Shown piece by piece: positions 54,198-62,528 of a DNA stretch of 64,000 bases. The DNA lies in contig NZ_CP046072.1 of NCBI RefSeq assembly GCF_017357825.1, forward strand, positions 1,426,001 to 1,490,000, read 5' to 3'. The notes under the pieces were generated by a model. The model made no database searches, had not been told where the DNA came from, and saw only the letters and a program-made list of their open reading frames with translations. Positions within the stretch are counted from its first letter, which is position 1. Each line of letters begins with the position of its first letter. Source of the DNA: Sulfurimonas aquatica. Lineage in GTDB: Bacteria; Campylobacterota; Campylobacteria; Campylobacterales; Sulfurimonadaceae. The position numbers were made by a program, and so were the translations under genes.

Positions 54198-54575
54198 CTA
54201 TTTAAAAAGAGTTTGAATAAGGGTTTTAACTTCTGTATTCATCTTTTGAGCTTTTCCTTCAAAAGATATAAATGCCAAAAGAATACTTAGCTCAAAAATC
54301 TTCTCTTCACCTCTAAAGATACTCTGTTTAAGAGAAAATGAAGCAGCTCTCATCTCAACAAGTTCACTTTTAATCTCAAGTAAATCACCGAGCTGAGCGC
54401 TACTATAAAAGTCCCCCACAACTCTACGAGCGACAAAATGACCACTCTCTAAAAATGGCGTTATATTTTTAGTAAAAAACACTTCACTTCTAGCTCTCTC
54501 ACAAAAGTTCAGATAGTTTGAGTGATATACAACTCCACCTGTATCTGTATCTTCGTAGTAAACCCGTATCTTCAT
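54198..54575 (-). CDS. ybgC: Acyl-CoA thioesterase (YbgC/FadM hotdog type)
   Basis: 125 residues with the 4HBT signature VYYEDTDTGGVVYHSNYLNF followed by CERAR, including the catalytic Asp, and a C-terminal hotdog strand. YbgC enzymes hydrolyse acyl-CoA or acyl-ACP and often go with tol-pal genes, none of which is seen here. It is the last ordinary gene before the repeat-rich accessory stretch. Confidence 0.9.
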   Translation of the reverse strand: MKIRVYYEDTDTGGVVYHSNYLNFCERARSEVFFTKNITPFLESGHFVARRVVGDFYSSAQLGDLLEIKSELVEMRAASFSLKQSIFRGEEKIFELSILLAFISFEGKAQKMNTEVKTLIQTLFK

Positions 54576-54619
54576 GCTAAACCCCTATATATCCGTCACT
54601 ATAGAGCTTTTTCAAATTC

Positions 54620-54782
54620 ACCGGACACTAAACTGGCCCCTAAATTATCTTAAACTCAAAGCGATTCTTAAATTATATTTTCCGTATTGTACAGAAAAAC
54701 AATACTATCTACTATTAGAATAATTCTAAGCATCTTCCATATACCCAGAAAAACCCTCCCTAACAAATCTATATGATAAAGA
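54620..54782 (+). repeat. Direct repeat copy R1
   Basis: Shares CACTAAACT, AATTATATTTTCCGTATTGT, ACAGAAAAACAA and, at its end, CTAACAAATCTATATGATAA with copy R2. R1 has a 12-base insertion (GGCCCCTAAATT) after CACTAAACT. It lies just downstream of the orphan 376-residue gene. Confidence 0.7.
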
Positions 54783-54791
54783 AACGCCAAT

Positions 54792-55922
54792 TCAAATAGT
54801 AAGTGCAACACTTATTAAATCTGATTCTTCAGGAATCATAAGTATTGCCGTTCCTCTGTGATTTGTCACAGAAAACCTTTCCTTTTTTATAAGTTGATCT
54901 CCCCGAATATCACAATTAACCATGAAAACAGGATTTTTCTTTTGGGAAAATAGTTGTTTATAATCTTTTATATGTATTACTTCAACATCAGTTACTGTAA
55001 CTAAAGTACCAAAAGTATCTATAATGGGTAAGAGTTTCTCTTTCATTTTTTCTAAATCATCTTTTGTTGGCAACTCAGGTTTGTCATAAATACTACTAAA
55101 TTTTTTACCAACAACTTTTGCTGGCCACCAATCATCACATGTCAAATATAACTGCGCAGCATCTTTCCTTTTGATTGTTAACAATATGAATGGAGTGTAA
55201 CTGCCCATAACCATATCCGCAATCTCAACTGGAAGTTTTTTTAAGCATTCTACTGAGTTATTTGTCCATCTTGAGTGTCCAAACCATAATGAACTTGGTG
55301 GAATCTCTAAAGGATTTTTTTTATGGTCATATTCAAAATCTTCACATAAATTTAATGGCCTAAATATCTTTGCTAAAGCCTCAACGACTGAAAACCTAAA
55401 TTCTCTATCGGACAGATCTTTTTTGGTATTTAAAATAAAGCTCTTAACATCATCTGATTGAGGAGCTTCTATCTCTTTGATACATTTTTGCAAAAATTTT
55501 AGAGGCTTAGATTGTTTTTTCATAGAGACAACCCACACATTATCCAATTCGGAACTCTGAAACTTTTCTGTAAACTCTTTAATACTCTGAAATTCTGAGA
55601 GCAAAGAGTCACTAATATGTTTTTTTGCGAAAGAAGAATCAGTTATCTCATTCCTATAGAAAAGCTCACTTTTTTTATAAATTTCAAAAGCAAGAGCCTT
55701 GTTGTACCTAGTCCCACCATTGTAGGTGAATGAATAGTTATATTTTATTTTAATTCTATTTGGAAAATCGTTTTCATTTTCTTTTGCTTGAATCTCAACC
55801 GTTTTAAAAGATTCGTAGCCTTCACTGCCATAATCAGAACCTGAGTAATCTGCTTCCATCCATATATCTTCACTCGTAATAATTAAAACTGATGATTCTT
55901 TACTTGTTGTCGGTAATCCCAT
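54792..55922 (-). CDS. Orphan hypothetical protein, bracketed by direct repeats
   Basis: 376 residues that I do not recognise. It has no signal peptide, TM helix or clear catalytic motif. There is an acidic N-terminal part (DYSGSDYGSEGYESF), a central helical region, and a C-terminal mixed region (LWFGHSRWTNNSVECL, LYLTCDDWWPAKVVGKKF, NPVFMVNCDIRG). Repeat R1 lies 10 bases beyond its 3' end and R2 about 330 bases beyond its 5' end. The setting suggests acquired DNA. Confidence 0.6.
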   Translation of the reverse strand: MGLPTTSKESSVLIITSEDIWMEADYSGSDYGSEGYESFKTVEIQAKENENDFPNRIKIKYNYSFTYNGGTRYNKALAFEIYKKSELFYRNEITDSSFAKKHISDSLLSEFQSIKEFTEKFQSSELDNVWVVSMKKQSKPLKFLQKCIKEIEAPQSDDVKSFILNTKKDLSDREFRFSVVEALAKIFRPLNLCEDFEYDHKKNPLEIPPSSLWFGHSRWTNNSVECLKKLPVEIADMVMGSYTPFILLTIKRKDAAQLYLTCDDWWPAKVVGKKFSSIYDKPELPTKDDLEKMKEKLLPIIDTFGTLVTVTDVEVIHIKDYKQLFSQKKNPVFMVNCDIRGDQLIKKERFSVTNHRGTAILMIPEESDLISVALTI

Positions 55923-56250
55923 TTATTTTACTCCTCTTTTTACTTGTTCTTCATCAGCTGATTGACCAATTCTGAACTTGTTACGATAAAAAGAATTATA
56001 TTTAATATGGATGACAAGATGTGTCACACCATAACCTATAGATTTTAGTATATTCTATTTTTAATGATATGCCCAAACTGTGCCTAAAAAATAAAATTGA
56101 ATGAATTGAAGAAGAGTAGAGTTGTAAAGTTCGTGTTTATCTCTTTAATAGTTTTTGTTATGTAGTTTTAGAATTTCCGTATCCGAAAAATAAATCTTCG
56201 CTTAAGATAACAAATGAACTTTTATTTTCAAGATATTAAACAGTACTAGA

Positions 56251-56400
56251 ACCGGTCACTAAACTATCTGAAACTGAAAGTGATTCTTCAATTATATTTT
56301 CCGTATTGTACAGAAAAACAACACTATTTATCATGATAAAAATATATGTATATTTTTGTGTCCGCAAAGACTCTCACCTAACAAATCTATATGATAAAGA
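56251..56400 (+). repeat. Direct repeat copy R2
   Basis: The most complete copy: ACCGGTCACTAAACTATCTG, AAACTGAAAG, then AATTATATTTTCCGTATTGT, ACAGAAAAACAACACTATTT and the end block CCTAACAAATCTATATGATA. It is the same orientation as R1 and R3. It lies between the orphan gene and the HPP-family gene. Confidence 0.75.
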
Positions 56401-56512
56401 GATATTGGCTCGTTTAACGTATTCTTTCATTTCAAATCAAATACAATAGAGGCCAATGTGAATCTACTACTAGAATTGGTGTAGAACAATCAAATAGTTT
56501 AACAACATATAA

Positions 56513-56617
56513 TGATGTTTCAAAGTTCTTAGGGAAGGAAAGTTCGCAGAGGATAAGCACTACTATAAAAATGACATAGGGCATCCAATATTTATTCGAT
56601 CAGAAATTATGACTTAA
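56513..56617 (+). pseudogene. Short gene relic
   Basis: The frame starting MMFKVLREGKFAEDKHYY and ending HPIFIRSEIMT then TAA looks like the tail of a real protein. In another frame just upstream, 56461-56532 reads ESTTRIGVEQSNSLTTYNDV before a stop. Together they suggest a frameshifted C-terminus. Family unknown. Confidence 0.35.
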
Positions 56618-56726
56618 CAGTAAATATGGGTGCTTGCTTTTCAACTTTGTTCTTTTATAGAACAAGATAATATTGTTTTATCAATTTAATTATTCATCTA
56701 ATCAAGCAGACGAATAACTATTTATT

Positions 56727-57650
56727 TTAAGTTTTTTTAATAAGCTCTCTCATCGCCCACTGTGCAAATTCACTCCGAGGACAGCTATCAATTCGTCCGT
56801 AGTTTTTTCCTTCTGAACACCGATAAATAATTAAATCATTTTTGGGATTTGGATTGGATGCTTCATCTATTACTTGACGTACAGACCATTCATGACCGTG
56901 TTTTCCATTGGTATAAAAATGACCCAGTTGAATTTCACTAGCACTGAGCTTATCATTATCTGCATGTTCTAAAGTGAGTGTAAAGAGATTCTTCAGATCT
57001 TCTATGGTGATATCAATCACTAAATCCATATCTTTAACTGCTTGCTCGATATTCTTACTTTGGATAGAAGAATACGAGGTATCCTGAGGGTTTGTTTGTT
57101 TTTCCATAAAACGCATCATGCGAACAGGATAACGTCGCCAAGCGAAGAAACTATTAAAAATTATTGCAACAATAAAAATACTTAAGACATTAATAAAGAC
57201 AGGAGTCAAGATGTACATAAATCCTAAATCATGTATAACAGGACCTCCTACTACAGCAACAAGAGCTGTAGCACCCCCAGGAGGATGGATACAATTTAAC
57301 AGATGCATAGCTCCAATGGACAGACCAACTGCGAGCCCTGCTGCAATAAAGATGTTAGGAACGAGCATATAACAAGCGACACCTATAAAGGCGGAGATAA
57401 TATTTCCCATAAAAAGTGCCCAAGGCTGCGATAAAGAACCATGAGGAATAGCGAAGAGTAAAACAGCAGCTGCCCCCATTGAGGGAACTAAGAAAAATGC
57501 AGCTTCAACTCCTATGATAAGATAGCTGATATAAAAGCTAATAGATATACCTAGGATACTTCCTATCGTAGCTACTATTTTTTCGCTGTTACTTGTTCTG
57601 GAATGTTCAATAAAAAAGAATTGTTTAAATATTAGAAGCATATTATTCAT
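56727..57650 (-). CDS. HPP-family membrane protein with C-terminal soluble domain
   Basis: 307 residues. Four to five TM helices (~25-170) contain the family signature NCIHPPGGATALVAVVGGP. The remaining ~125 residues are hydrophilic (LGHFYTNGKHGHEWSVRQVI ... YRCSEGKNYGRIDSCPRSEF) and do not look like a CBS pair. Some HPP-family members are linked to nitrite transport, which would fit the ammonium-transporter fusion 2.5 kb away, but this is inference. Direct repeats R2 and R3 flank it. Confidence 0.82.
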   Translation of the reverse strand: MNNMLLIFKQFFFIEHSRTSNSEKIVATIGSILGISISFYISYLIIGVEAAFFLVPSMGAAAVLLFAIPHGSLSQPWALFMGNIISAFIGVACYMLVPNIFIAAGLAVGLSIGAMHLLNCIHPPGGATALVAVVGGPVIHDLGFMYILTPVFINVLSIFIVAIIFNSFFAWRRYPVRMMRFMEKQTNPQDTSYSSIQSKNIEQAVKDMDLVIDITIEDLKNLFTLTLEHADNDKLSASEIQLGHFYTNGKHGHEWSVRQVIDEASNPNPKNDLIIYRCSEGKNYGRIDSCPRSEFAQWAMRELIKKT

Positions 57651-57703
57651 ATTTAATCATAGCATATAAAAATTTATAATACACCAAAATATAAGGCCAT
57701 AAT

Positions 57704-57778
57704 ATGAAATATTTATTTACATTCATAGTGATACTAACATTATTTTCAGTAATAGAAAGATTGACACCTAAAGATTGA
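57704..57778 (+). CDS. Possible 24-residue membrane peptide
   Basis: ATG preceded by AAGG at seven bases, encoding MKYLFTFIVILTLFSVIERL followed by TPKD. One hydrophobic helix, like small membrane proteins or type I toxins. It is divergent from the HPP gene. Too short to be sure. Confidence 0.3.
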   Translation: MKYLFTFIVILTLFSVIERLTPKD

Positions 57779-57793
57779 GATCTCCCCTTATAA

Positions 57794-57860
57794 ACCGGTC
57801 ACTAAACTATCTGAAACTGAAAGCTATTTTTTAATTTTATAACTGTAATTGTACAGAAAT
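57794..57860 (+). repeat. Direct repeat copy R3 (truncated)
   Basis: ACCGGTCACTAAACTATCTG followed by AAACTGAAAG is identical to R2 for 30 bases. Similarity then fades but returns at ATTGTACAGAAA. The end block shared by R1 and R2 (CTAACAAATCTATATG) is absent. Confidence 0.65.
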
Positions 57861-57903
57861 CAAGCAGTGTATTTTTAGTACCCAGATAGGTCTGTTCCAA
57901 AAC

Positions 57904-58050
57904 CTAAAGTCTTTTGCAGCACCTTGATTGGCTCCCAATATTATCACTACTTACCTTAGGTAATTTAAGCATAAAACAAGCACCATCATCACTATTTTTA
58001 ACTTGTAAAGTACCTTTGAGGTGTTTAGTTGTCAACCGCGGAGTTAAAGC
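57904..58050 (-). pseudogene. Relic of a histidine kinase C-terminus
   Basis: On the minus strand: TTKHLKGTLQVKNSDDGACF then MLKLPKVSSD and a stop. This is the last strand pair of a HATPase domain (x-GG-x-L-x-V-x-N...GA-x-F-x-x-x-LP). The N and G boxes are gone, and an in-frame stop lies just upstream. Only the final ~45 codons of the kinase remain. Confidence 0.6.
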
Positions 58051-58168
58051 TCATAAACTAGAAAAGAAGCCACTACCAGCAACGCACAAAAAAGTGGGAA
58101 AATATGTATTTTTAGGTTTAACTATCACTGCAGATATAGGAGTAATCATTTATTATTTTACTTATTAA
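58036..58168 (+). pseudogene. Relic of a membrane-protein C-terminus
   Basis: The plus-strand frame ending at 58168 reads KLEKKPLPATHKKVGKYVFL then a hydrophobic helix ending YYFTY. Only this last third looks like protein; the upstream part of the open frame (57914-58035) is antisense to the kinase relic. I read it as the tail of a lost membrane protein fused by deletion. Confidence 0.4.
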
Positions 58169-58285
58169 CTTGAGTATTGTGGATAAGATGGTTTTTAAAT
58201 GCTTATTGAGTAGTTCAAAAGACGATAATTGATTATATGCTCACTTAATATACAATATTTTTGTACTTTCAAAAATATTATTGAG

Positions 58286-58291
58286 TATAAT
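58286..58291 (+). promoter_or_regulatory. -10 element for a probable leaderless antiporter transcript
   Basis: TATAAT ends seven bases before the ATG at 58299, and no ribosome-binding site precedes that ATG. It also lies inside the alternative TTG-started frame (58281), which argues for the ATG start. Confidence 0.4.
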
Positions 58292-58298
58292 TGGTTGT

Positions 58299-59915
58299 AT
58301 GGAAACATTACTGTTAGCAATTTTTACAACTATTTTTATTGCCACACTACTAAATATTTTTTTTAAAAAATATAATATTTCACATATACTTGGATACATT
58401 TTTACTGGTACGATTATCAGTTATCTTTTTGATTTCAATACACTAAAAATTGACTCTCTAGATTTGGTTGGAGAGTTTGGTATCGTTTTTTTAATGTTTA
58501 CTATCGGGTTAGAGCTAAGTTTTAAAAAAATGAAAAAGATGAAAGAGATTCTACTTTTAAATGGAGCTCTGCAACTTCTTCTAAGTGTACTAATATTTTT
58601 TCCTCTAGCTTTTTATATGTTTAAGTTGGATATTACAAGCTCGATCATCATCGCTTTGGCATTTTCCTTGTCATCAACTGCAATCGTTTTGCCATACTTG
58701 AAACAATCTAAAGATAGCTATACACCATATGGTAAGAGATCAATTGGTATTTTAATTTTTCAAGATATATCGGTAATCCCGATTTTATTACTAATAACTT
58801 TTTTATCTTATGGAGTGGCAGGTGCTAATGTATCACTTTTGGAAGTGATTGTAAAAACTGTGTTGGCACTTGTATTTATAGTATTGTTCATTCTTTTCAT
58901 CGGGGATAAGGTTGTAGATTTCTTACTAGAATTTGCAGCAAAAACACAAATAGAAGAGATTTTTCTAGGTGCAATTTTTGCCATTGTTCTTGGTATGGCA
59001 GTGCTAATGCATACAATAGGGTTTACTTACTCTTTAGGTGCTTTTATAGCCGGAGTTTTAATTGCTGATACAAAATTTGCAATGAAAGTGGAATCTGACA
59101 TCTTAAGCTATAAAGATCTACTTTTAAGTATCTTCTTTTTTAGTGTCGGTACAAAAATTGACATAGTTTATCTGTTTTCAAATCTTCATACAGTTTTATC
59201 TATTTTTATATTAGTTACTCTCGTTAAAATAGTTATTATTTACTTCATTATAAAAAGAAAGTCCGATACAAATACAGCAATGAAAACAGCATTAGCTTTA
59301 GCACAAGTCGGAGCCTTCTCTTTTGTAATTTTTGATCTAGCTGCATCGAATCAGCTGATTACTCATGATATTGCCAACTTTTTATTTTTAGTTACATTTG
59401 TATCAATGATTGTGACACCCTTTGTACTTAACAATATCTATAAACTTTCATCTTATTTTCAAAAAGAGTTTTTTGAATCAGATGTTATTACTCCAATTGA
59501 CAATAAAAATCATGTGATTATAGTTGGGTTTGGTACGTTAGGAAAGGCTGTTGCTAAAGAACTGCATAAAAAAAAGATTGACTTTATCATTATTTCTGAT
59601 AACTTACAACATGTTTTATTGGCGAGAAGGATTAACTTTCTCGCATATTTTGGACATCTTAATAAACGTCCAGTTATGGAGTCACTAAAAGTTGAAGAGT
59701 GTTCTAGTGTGATTATAACCACTCAAAATGAGTATAAGAAAAACATTATTGCTCAGTCTGTAAAGAATTACTATAAGAAGGTAAATATCATCATAAAGAT
59801 TGATACGGATGAGGAGGGACAACATTTCAAAAATATGAAAAATATTGATTTTATCAACTCAAACCATGAGTTGTCGTCACGATTGGTTGAACTTTCATTA
59901 AAGTATCTAAAATAG
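58299..59915 (+). CDS. CPA2-type cation:proton antiporter with TrkA-N domain (KefB-like)
   Basis: About 538 residues: 12-13 TM helices (1-~385) with VGEFGIVFLMFTIGLELSF and AFSLSSTAIVLPYL, the CPA2 substrate-site region, SLGAFIAGVLIADTKF, then a cytosolic Rossmann TrkA-N domain (~405-538) beginning HVIIVGFGTLGKAVAKEL. This is the layout of KefB/KefC-like K+ or Na+/H+ antiporters. No glutathione-gating ancillary gene (kefF/G) is adjacent. A TTG at 58281 would add six residues. Confidence 0.9.
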   Translation: METLLLAIFTTIFIATLLNIFFKKYNISHILGYIFTGTIISYLFDFNTLKIDSLDLVGEFGIVFLMFTIGLELSFKKMKKMKEILLLNGALQLLLSVLIFFPLAFYMFKLDITSSIIIALAFSLSSTAIVLPYLKQSKDSYTPYGKRSIGILIFQDISVIPILLLITFLSYGVAGANVSLLEVIVKTVLALVFIVLFILFIGDKVVDFLLEFAAKTQIEEIFLGAIFAIVLGMAVLMHTIGFTYSLGAFIAGVLIADTKFAMKVESDILSYKDLLLSIFFFSVGTKIDIVYLFSNLHTVLSIFILVTLVKIVIIYFIIKRKSDTNTAMKTALALAQVGAFSFVIFDLAASNQLITHDIANFLFLVTFVSMIVTPFVLNNIYKLSSYFQKEFFESDVITPIDNKNHVIIVGFGTLGKAVAKELHKKKIDFIIISDNLQHVLLARRINFLAYFGHLNKRPVMESLKVEECSSVIITTQNEYKKNIIAQSVKNYYKKVNIIIKIDTDEEGQHFKNMKNIDFINSNHELSSRLVELSLKYLK

Positions 59916-60093
59916 ATTAATATGTTAATTAAATAAAATCTTTTTATGCTAGAGGAGAGAGTATCCTACATTCATAATAAATCCTTTTATATGTAAGTTC
60001 TTTTTGTTTAAGTTGAAAAACTATTCAACTTTATAGCCTAATTTTTATACAATTGCTAGGCTTTATCCTTTACAATAATGCTAAACTTATAGT

Positions 60094-61920
60094 ATGAATG
60101 AGATAAGCAACATAGACTTACTTTGGATAGTTGTTAGTGCTTTTTTAGTTTTTCTAATGCAACTTGGTTTTTCGATGGTAGAGACTGGAATAGTTAGAGC
60201 TAAAAACACCATTAATGTTGCAATGAAGAACCTTATAGATACTATCTTTGGAATTATATTTTTCTGGCTATTTGGCTATGGAATCATGTTTGGATATGAC
60301 TTCAATAGTCTTATTGGGACAGATAGTTTTGCAATTGATGGAAAGAATTTTAGTGAAAATGGATTTTTCTTTTTTCAGGCAATGTTTGCAGCTACAGCAG
60401 TAACAATTATTTCTGGTGCTGTAGCTGAAAGAATGAAATTTAACGGTTATATTATTGTAGCCATTGTCGTCACTGCATTAATCTATCCTCTATTTGGTCA
60501 CTGGGCGTGGTCTGACTATGGCTGGCTAAAACAACTTGGTTTTGTTGATTTTGCTGGTTCAACTGTGGTACATTCTATAGGTGCATGGATAGGATTAGCA
60601 GGAGCTATCGTCTTAGGACCACGTCTTGGAAAATTCAAAAATGGAAAAATTAAATACTTCTCTCCAAGTAATCACAACTTTGTAGTATTTGGTGTTTTTA
60701 TTCTCTTCTTTGCCTGGTTTGGTTTTAATGCAGGTAGTCTTCTAAAATTTGATCCACTTGTCACTTCAATCCTCTTAAACACTACAATAGCTGCTTCATT
60801 TGGTGGTCTTGCTGGTTGGTTACTTACTTTTATTAATAAAGAAAAAGTCAGTGTAGAGGTTTTTGCTTTTGGAGTGATAGCAGGCCTTGTTGGTGTTACT
60901 GCCGGATGTGATCAGTTTGATGCACACACATCTGCATTTGTTGGTTTTGTTTCTACATTGATTATGCACTTTTTTGACACCCTTATACTTAAAAAGTTTA
61001 AAATAGATGATCCACTTAGTGTAGTTGGAGTTCATGGTTTTACCGGTGCCTGGGGAACTATCGCTGTTGGTATTTTTGCTGTACTACCAGAAAACACTAC
61101 TCGTTTTGAATTTATATCTATACAAATGATTGGAGTGTTTACAGCCTTTGTTTTTGCATTTAGTTTAGGATTAATTCTCTTTTTTATTTTAGCAAAACTA
61201 AACCTTTTAAGAGTACGTAAACGTCATGAAGTAATTGGTCTCAATGTGAGTGAGCATAATGCTAAACTTCCTTGGGTAGAGACAATTGAAAGTATTATTA
61301 AAATCATGAAAACTGGAGATATAAAACATAAAATACATGAAGAAAGAGGTACAGAAGTTGGTCTTGTAGCAAAGTTTTTTAACTATCTTTTGGATGTATT
61401 AAGGCAAAAGCAGATTAATCTTCAAAATTCAAATATAAAACTCCGTTCAAAAGCGGATATTGATCCTCTAACTCAAATATTCAATAGACGGGCCTTATTA
61501 GAAAAACTCAAAGGTAAAAATCTTTATGGAGCAAACTACTCTATAATTATGATTGATATTGATAAATTTAAAATGGTTAATGATACTTATGGGCATAGTG
61601 TTGGCGATAGTGTTTTAAAAGAGTTATCCATTATTGTCAAGAATATAGTAAGAGATAAAGATATATTTGCAAGATGGGGTGGCGAAGAGTTTCTTATTTT
61701 AGCAAATTCTAAAAATTTACAAGAAGTTGAAATTATTGCAGAAAAAATACGACAAAAAGTAGAAGCTTATAATTTTACAACTGTTGGAAAAATTACAGCT
61801 TCTTTTGGACTTAGCAGCCCAAAAAATGAAGAACAAACATTTGAAAATATTTTAGAATATGCTGATAAAGCACTCTATCAAGCTAAAGAGTTAGGTCGTA
61901 ATAGAGTTTGCAGTTGGTAA
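60094..61920 (+). CDS. Ammonium transporter fused to a diguanylate cyclase (Amt-GGDEF)
   Basis: 608 residues. Residues 1-~375 form a complete Amt/Rh domain: AERMKF after the periplasmic gate, pore His160 (TVVHSIGAW) and His314 (VGVHGFTGAWGT), and FFAWFGFNAGS. A linker with HAMP-like helices (~395-450) leads to a GGDEF domain (~455-608) with DIDKFKMVND, an RxxD inhibitory site (RDKD, 520-523) exactly five residues before GGEEF (529-533), and a standard C-terminus. It should sense or transport ammonium and make cyclic di-GMP. No glnK gene is adjacent. Confidence 0.93.
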   Translation: MNEISNIDLLWIVVSAFLVFLMQLGFSMVETGIVRAKNTINVAMKNLIDTIFGIIFFWLFGYGIMFGYDFNSLIGTDSFAIDGKNFSENGFFFFQAMFAATAVTIISGAVAERMKFNGYIIVAIVVTALIYPLFGHWAWSDYGWLKQLGFVDFAGSTVVHSIGAWIGLAGAIVLGPRLGKFKNGKIKYFSPSNHNFVVFGVFILFFAWFGFNAGSLLKFDPLVTSILLNTTIAASFGGLAGWLLTFINKEKVSVEVFAFGVIAGLVGVTAGCDQFDAHTSAFVGFVSTLIMHFFDTLILKKFKIDDPLSVVGVHGFTGAWGTIAVGIFAVLPENTTRFEFISIQMIGVFTAFVFAFSLGLILFFILAKLNLLRVRKRHEVIGLNVSEHNAKLPWVETIESIIKIMKTGDIKHKIHEERGTEVGLVAKFFNYLLDVLRQKQINLQNSNIKLRSKADIDPLTQIFNRRALLEKLKGKNLYGANYSIIMIDIDKFKMVNDTYGHSVGDSVLKELSIIVKNIVRDKDIFARWGGEEFLILANSKNLQEVEIIAEKIRQKVEAYNFTTVGKITASFGLSSPKNEEQTFENILEYADKALYQAKELGRNRVCSW

Positions 61921-62030
61921 GGGTTTACCTAAAAAGAAGCCTTGAGATTCATCAACTCCTTAGATTTGAAACATAGGTTGTCATTACTACTTTTGCGTGT
62001 TCCACAAAGTGTTCAAAAAGTAAAAATTCA
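61891..62030 (-). pseudogene. Frameshifted relic of an EAL-domain C-terminus
   Basis: The minus strand encodes FEHFVEHAKVVMTTYVSNL in one frame, followed after a frameshift by GVDESQGFFLGKPLPT and a stop. EAL domains end with A-E-x-V-E...G-(V/I)-D-x-x-QG-(F/Y)-(x)-x-x-KP, so this is the end of a lost phosphodiesterase gene, convergent with and overlapping the last codons of the Amt-GGDEF gene. Confidence 0.55.
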
Positions 62031-62100
62031 TAGTACCAAAATGTTTGAAACAAAAAGCACATTTTTTTATTTATTGGGGTAATTCTACTATACGAAAGTC

Positions 62101-62505
62101 TTAGCTTTCTAATACTTTCGCATCTTTTATGATTCCGACTATACAAAGTACCCAGCCTATTATCATGATAGAACCTCCAATAGGCGTGATGGCTCCTAAT
62201 AATTTGATATCCGTAAGTGCAAGAGTGTAAAGTGAGCAAGAAAATATAAGTGTACCTGTAAGTACAAAATAAAATCCTTTTACTATTTTTGATGAAGCAG
62301 GTACTAAGTGTGCCATTAACGCTATGCCAAATAGACCTAAAGAGTTATAGAACCAGTAGTCAACTCCCTTATTGTAGATAGTGTTTCCATACTCACTAAG
62401 GTAAGGCTGTAAGCCATGAGCACCAAAGGCTCCTATACTTATGCCTAAAGCCATCATAAAAGATGCAATTATCAAAAAAGATTTTGTGTTTGCTGTAATG
62501 TTCAA
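62101..62505 (-). CDS. DUF423 (YgdD-type) membrane protein
   Basis: About 134 residues with four TM helices and the family's N-terminal GAFGAHGLQPYLSEYG, the middle GVDYWFYNSLGLFGIALM and the C-terminal LGAITPIGGSIMIIGWV. Function unknown. A TTG at 62505 with AAGG in front gives the family's usual short N-terminus; a GTG at 62541 would add 12 residues and overlap the upstream gene. Confidence 0.85.
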   Translation of the reverse strand: MNITANTKSFLIIASFMMALGISIGAFGAHGLQPYLSEYGNTIYNKGVDYWFYNSLGLFGIALMAHLVPASSKIVKGFYFVLTGTLIFSCSLYTLALTDIKLLGAITPIGGSIMIIGWVLCIVGIIKDAKVLES

Positions 62506-62528
62506 GTTAATATCCTTAATTATATTTT

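Larger units (their letters stand above)
55923..56726. other. 804-base non-coding, decaying interval
   Basis: No intact gene on either strand. It holds repeat copy R2 (56251-56400), a short gene relic (56513-56617) and otherwise AT-rich sequence with no tRNA, integrase or clear terminator. Confidence 0.6.

Noticed and set aside
54620-56400. Integron attC-like array, suggested by the shared CCTAAC ends of R1 and R2
   Set aside because: R1 does not fit the RYYYAAC core, no matching GTTRRRY partner or long dyad is visible, and there is no integrase gene in the window.
57914-58168. An 84-codon plus-strand open frame that could be called a small membrane protein
   Set aside because: Its first half is antisense to a recognisable histidine kinase tail, so the frame looks like a junction artefact; only the last third is kept, as a relic.
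61952-62239. A 95-codon minus-strand open frame
   Set aside because: Most of it is out of frame with the DUF423 gene it overlaps, and its last part is the frameshifted EAL relic; it is not a gene.
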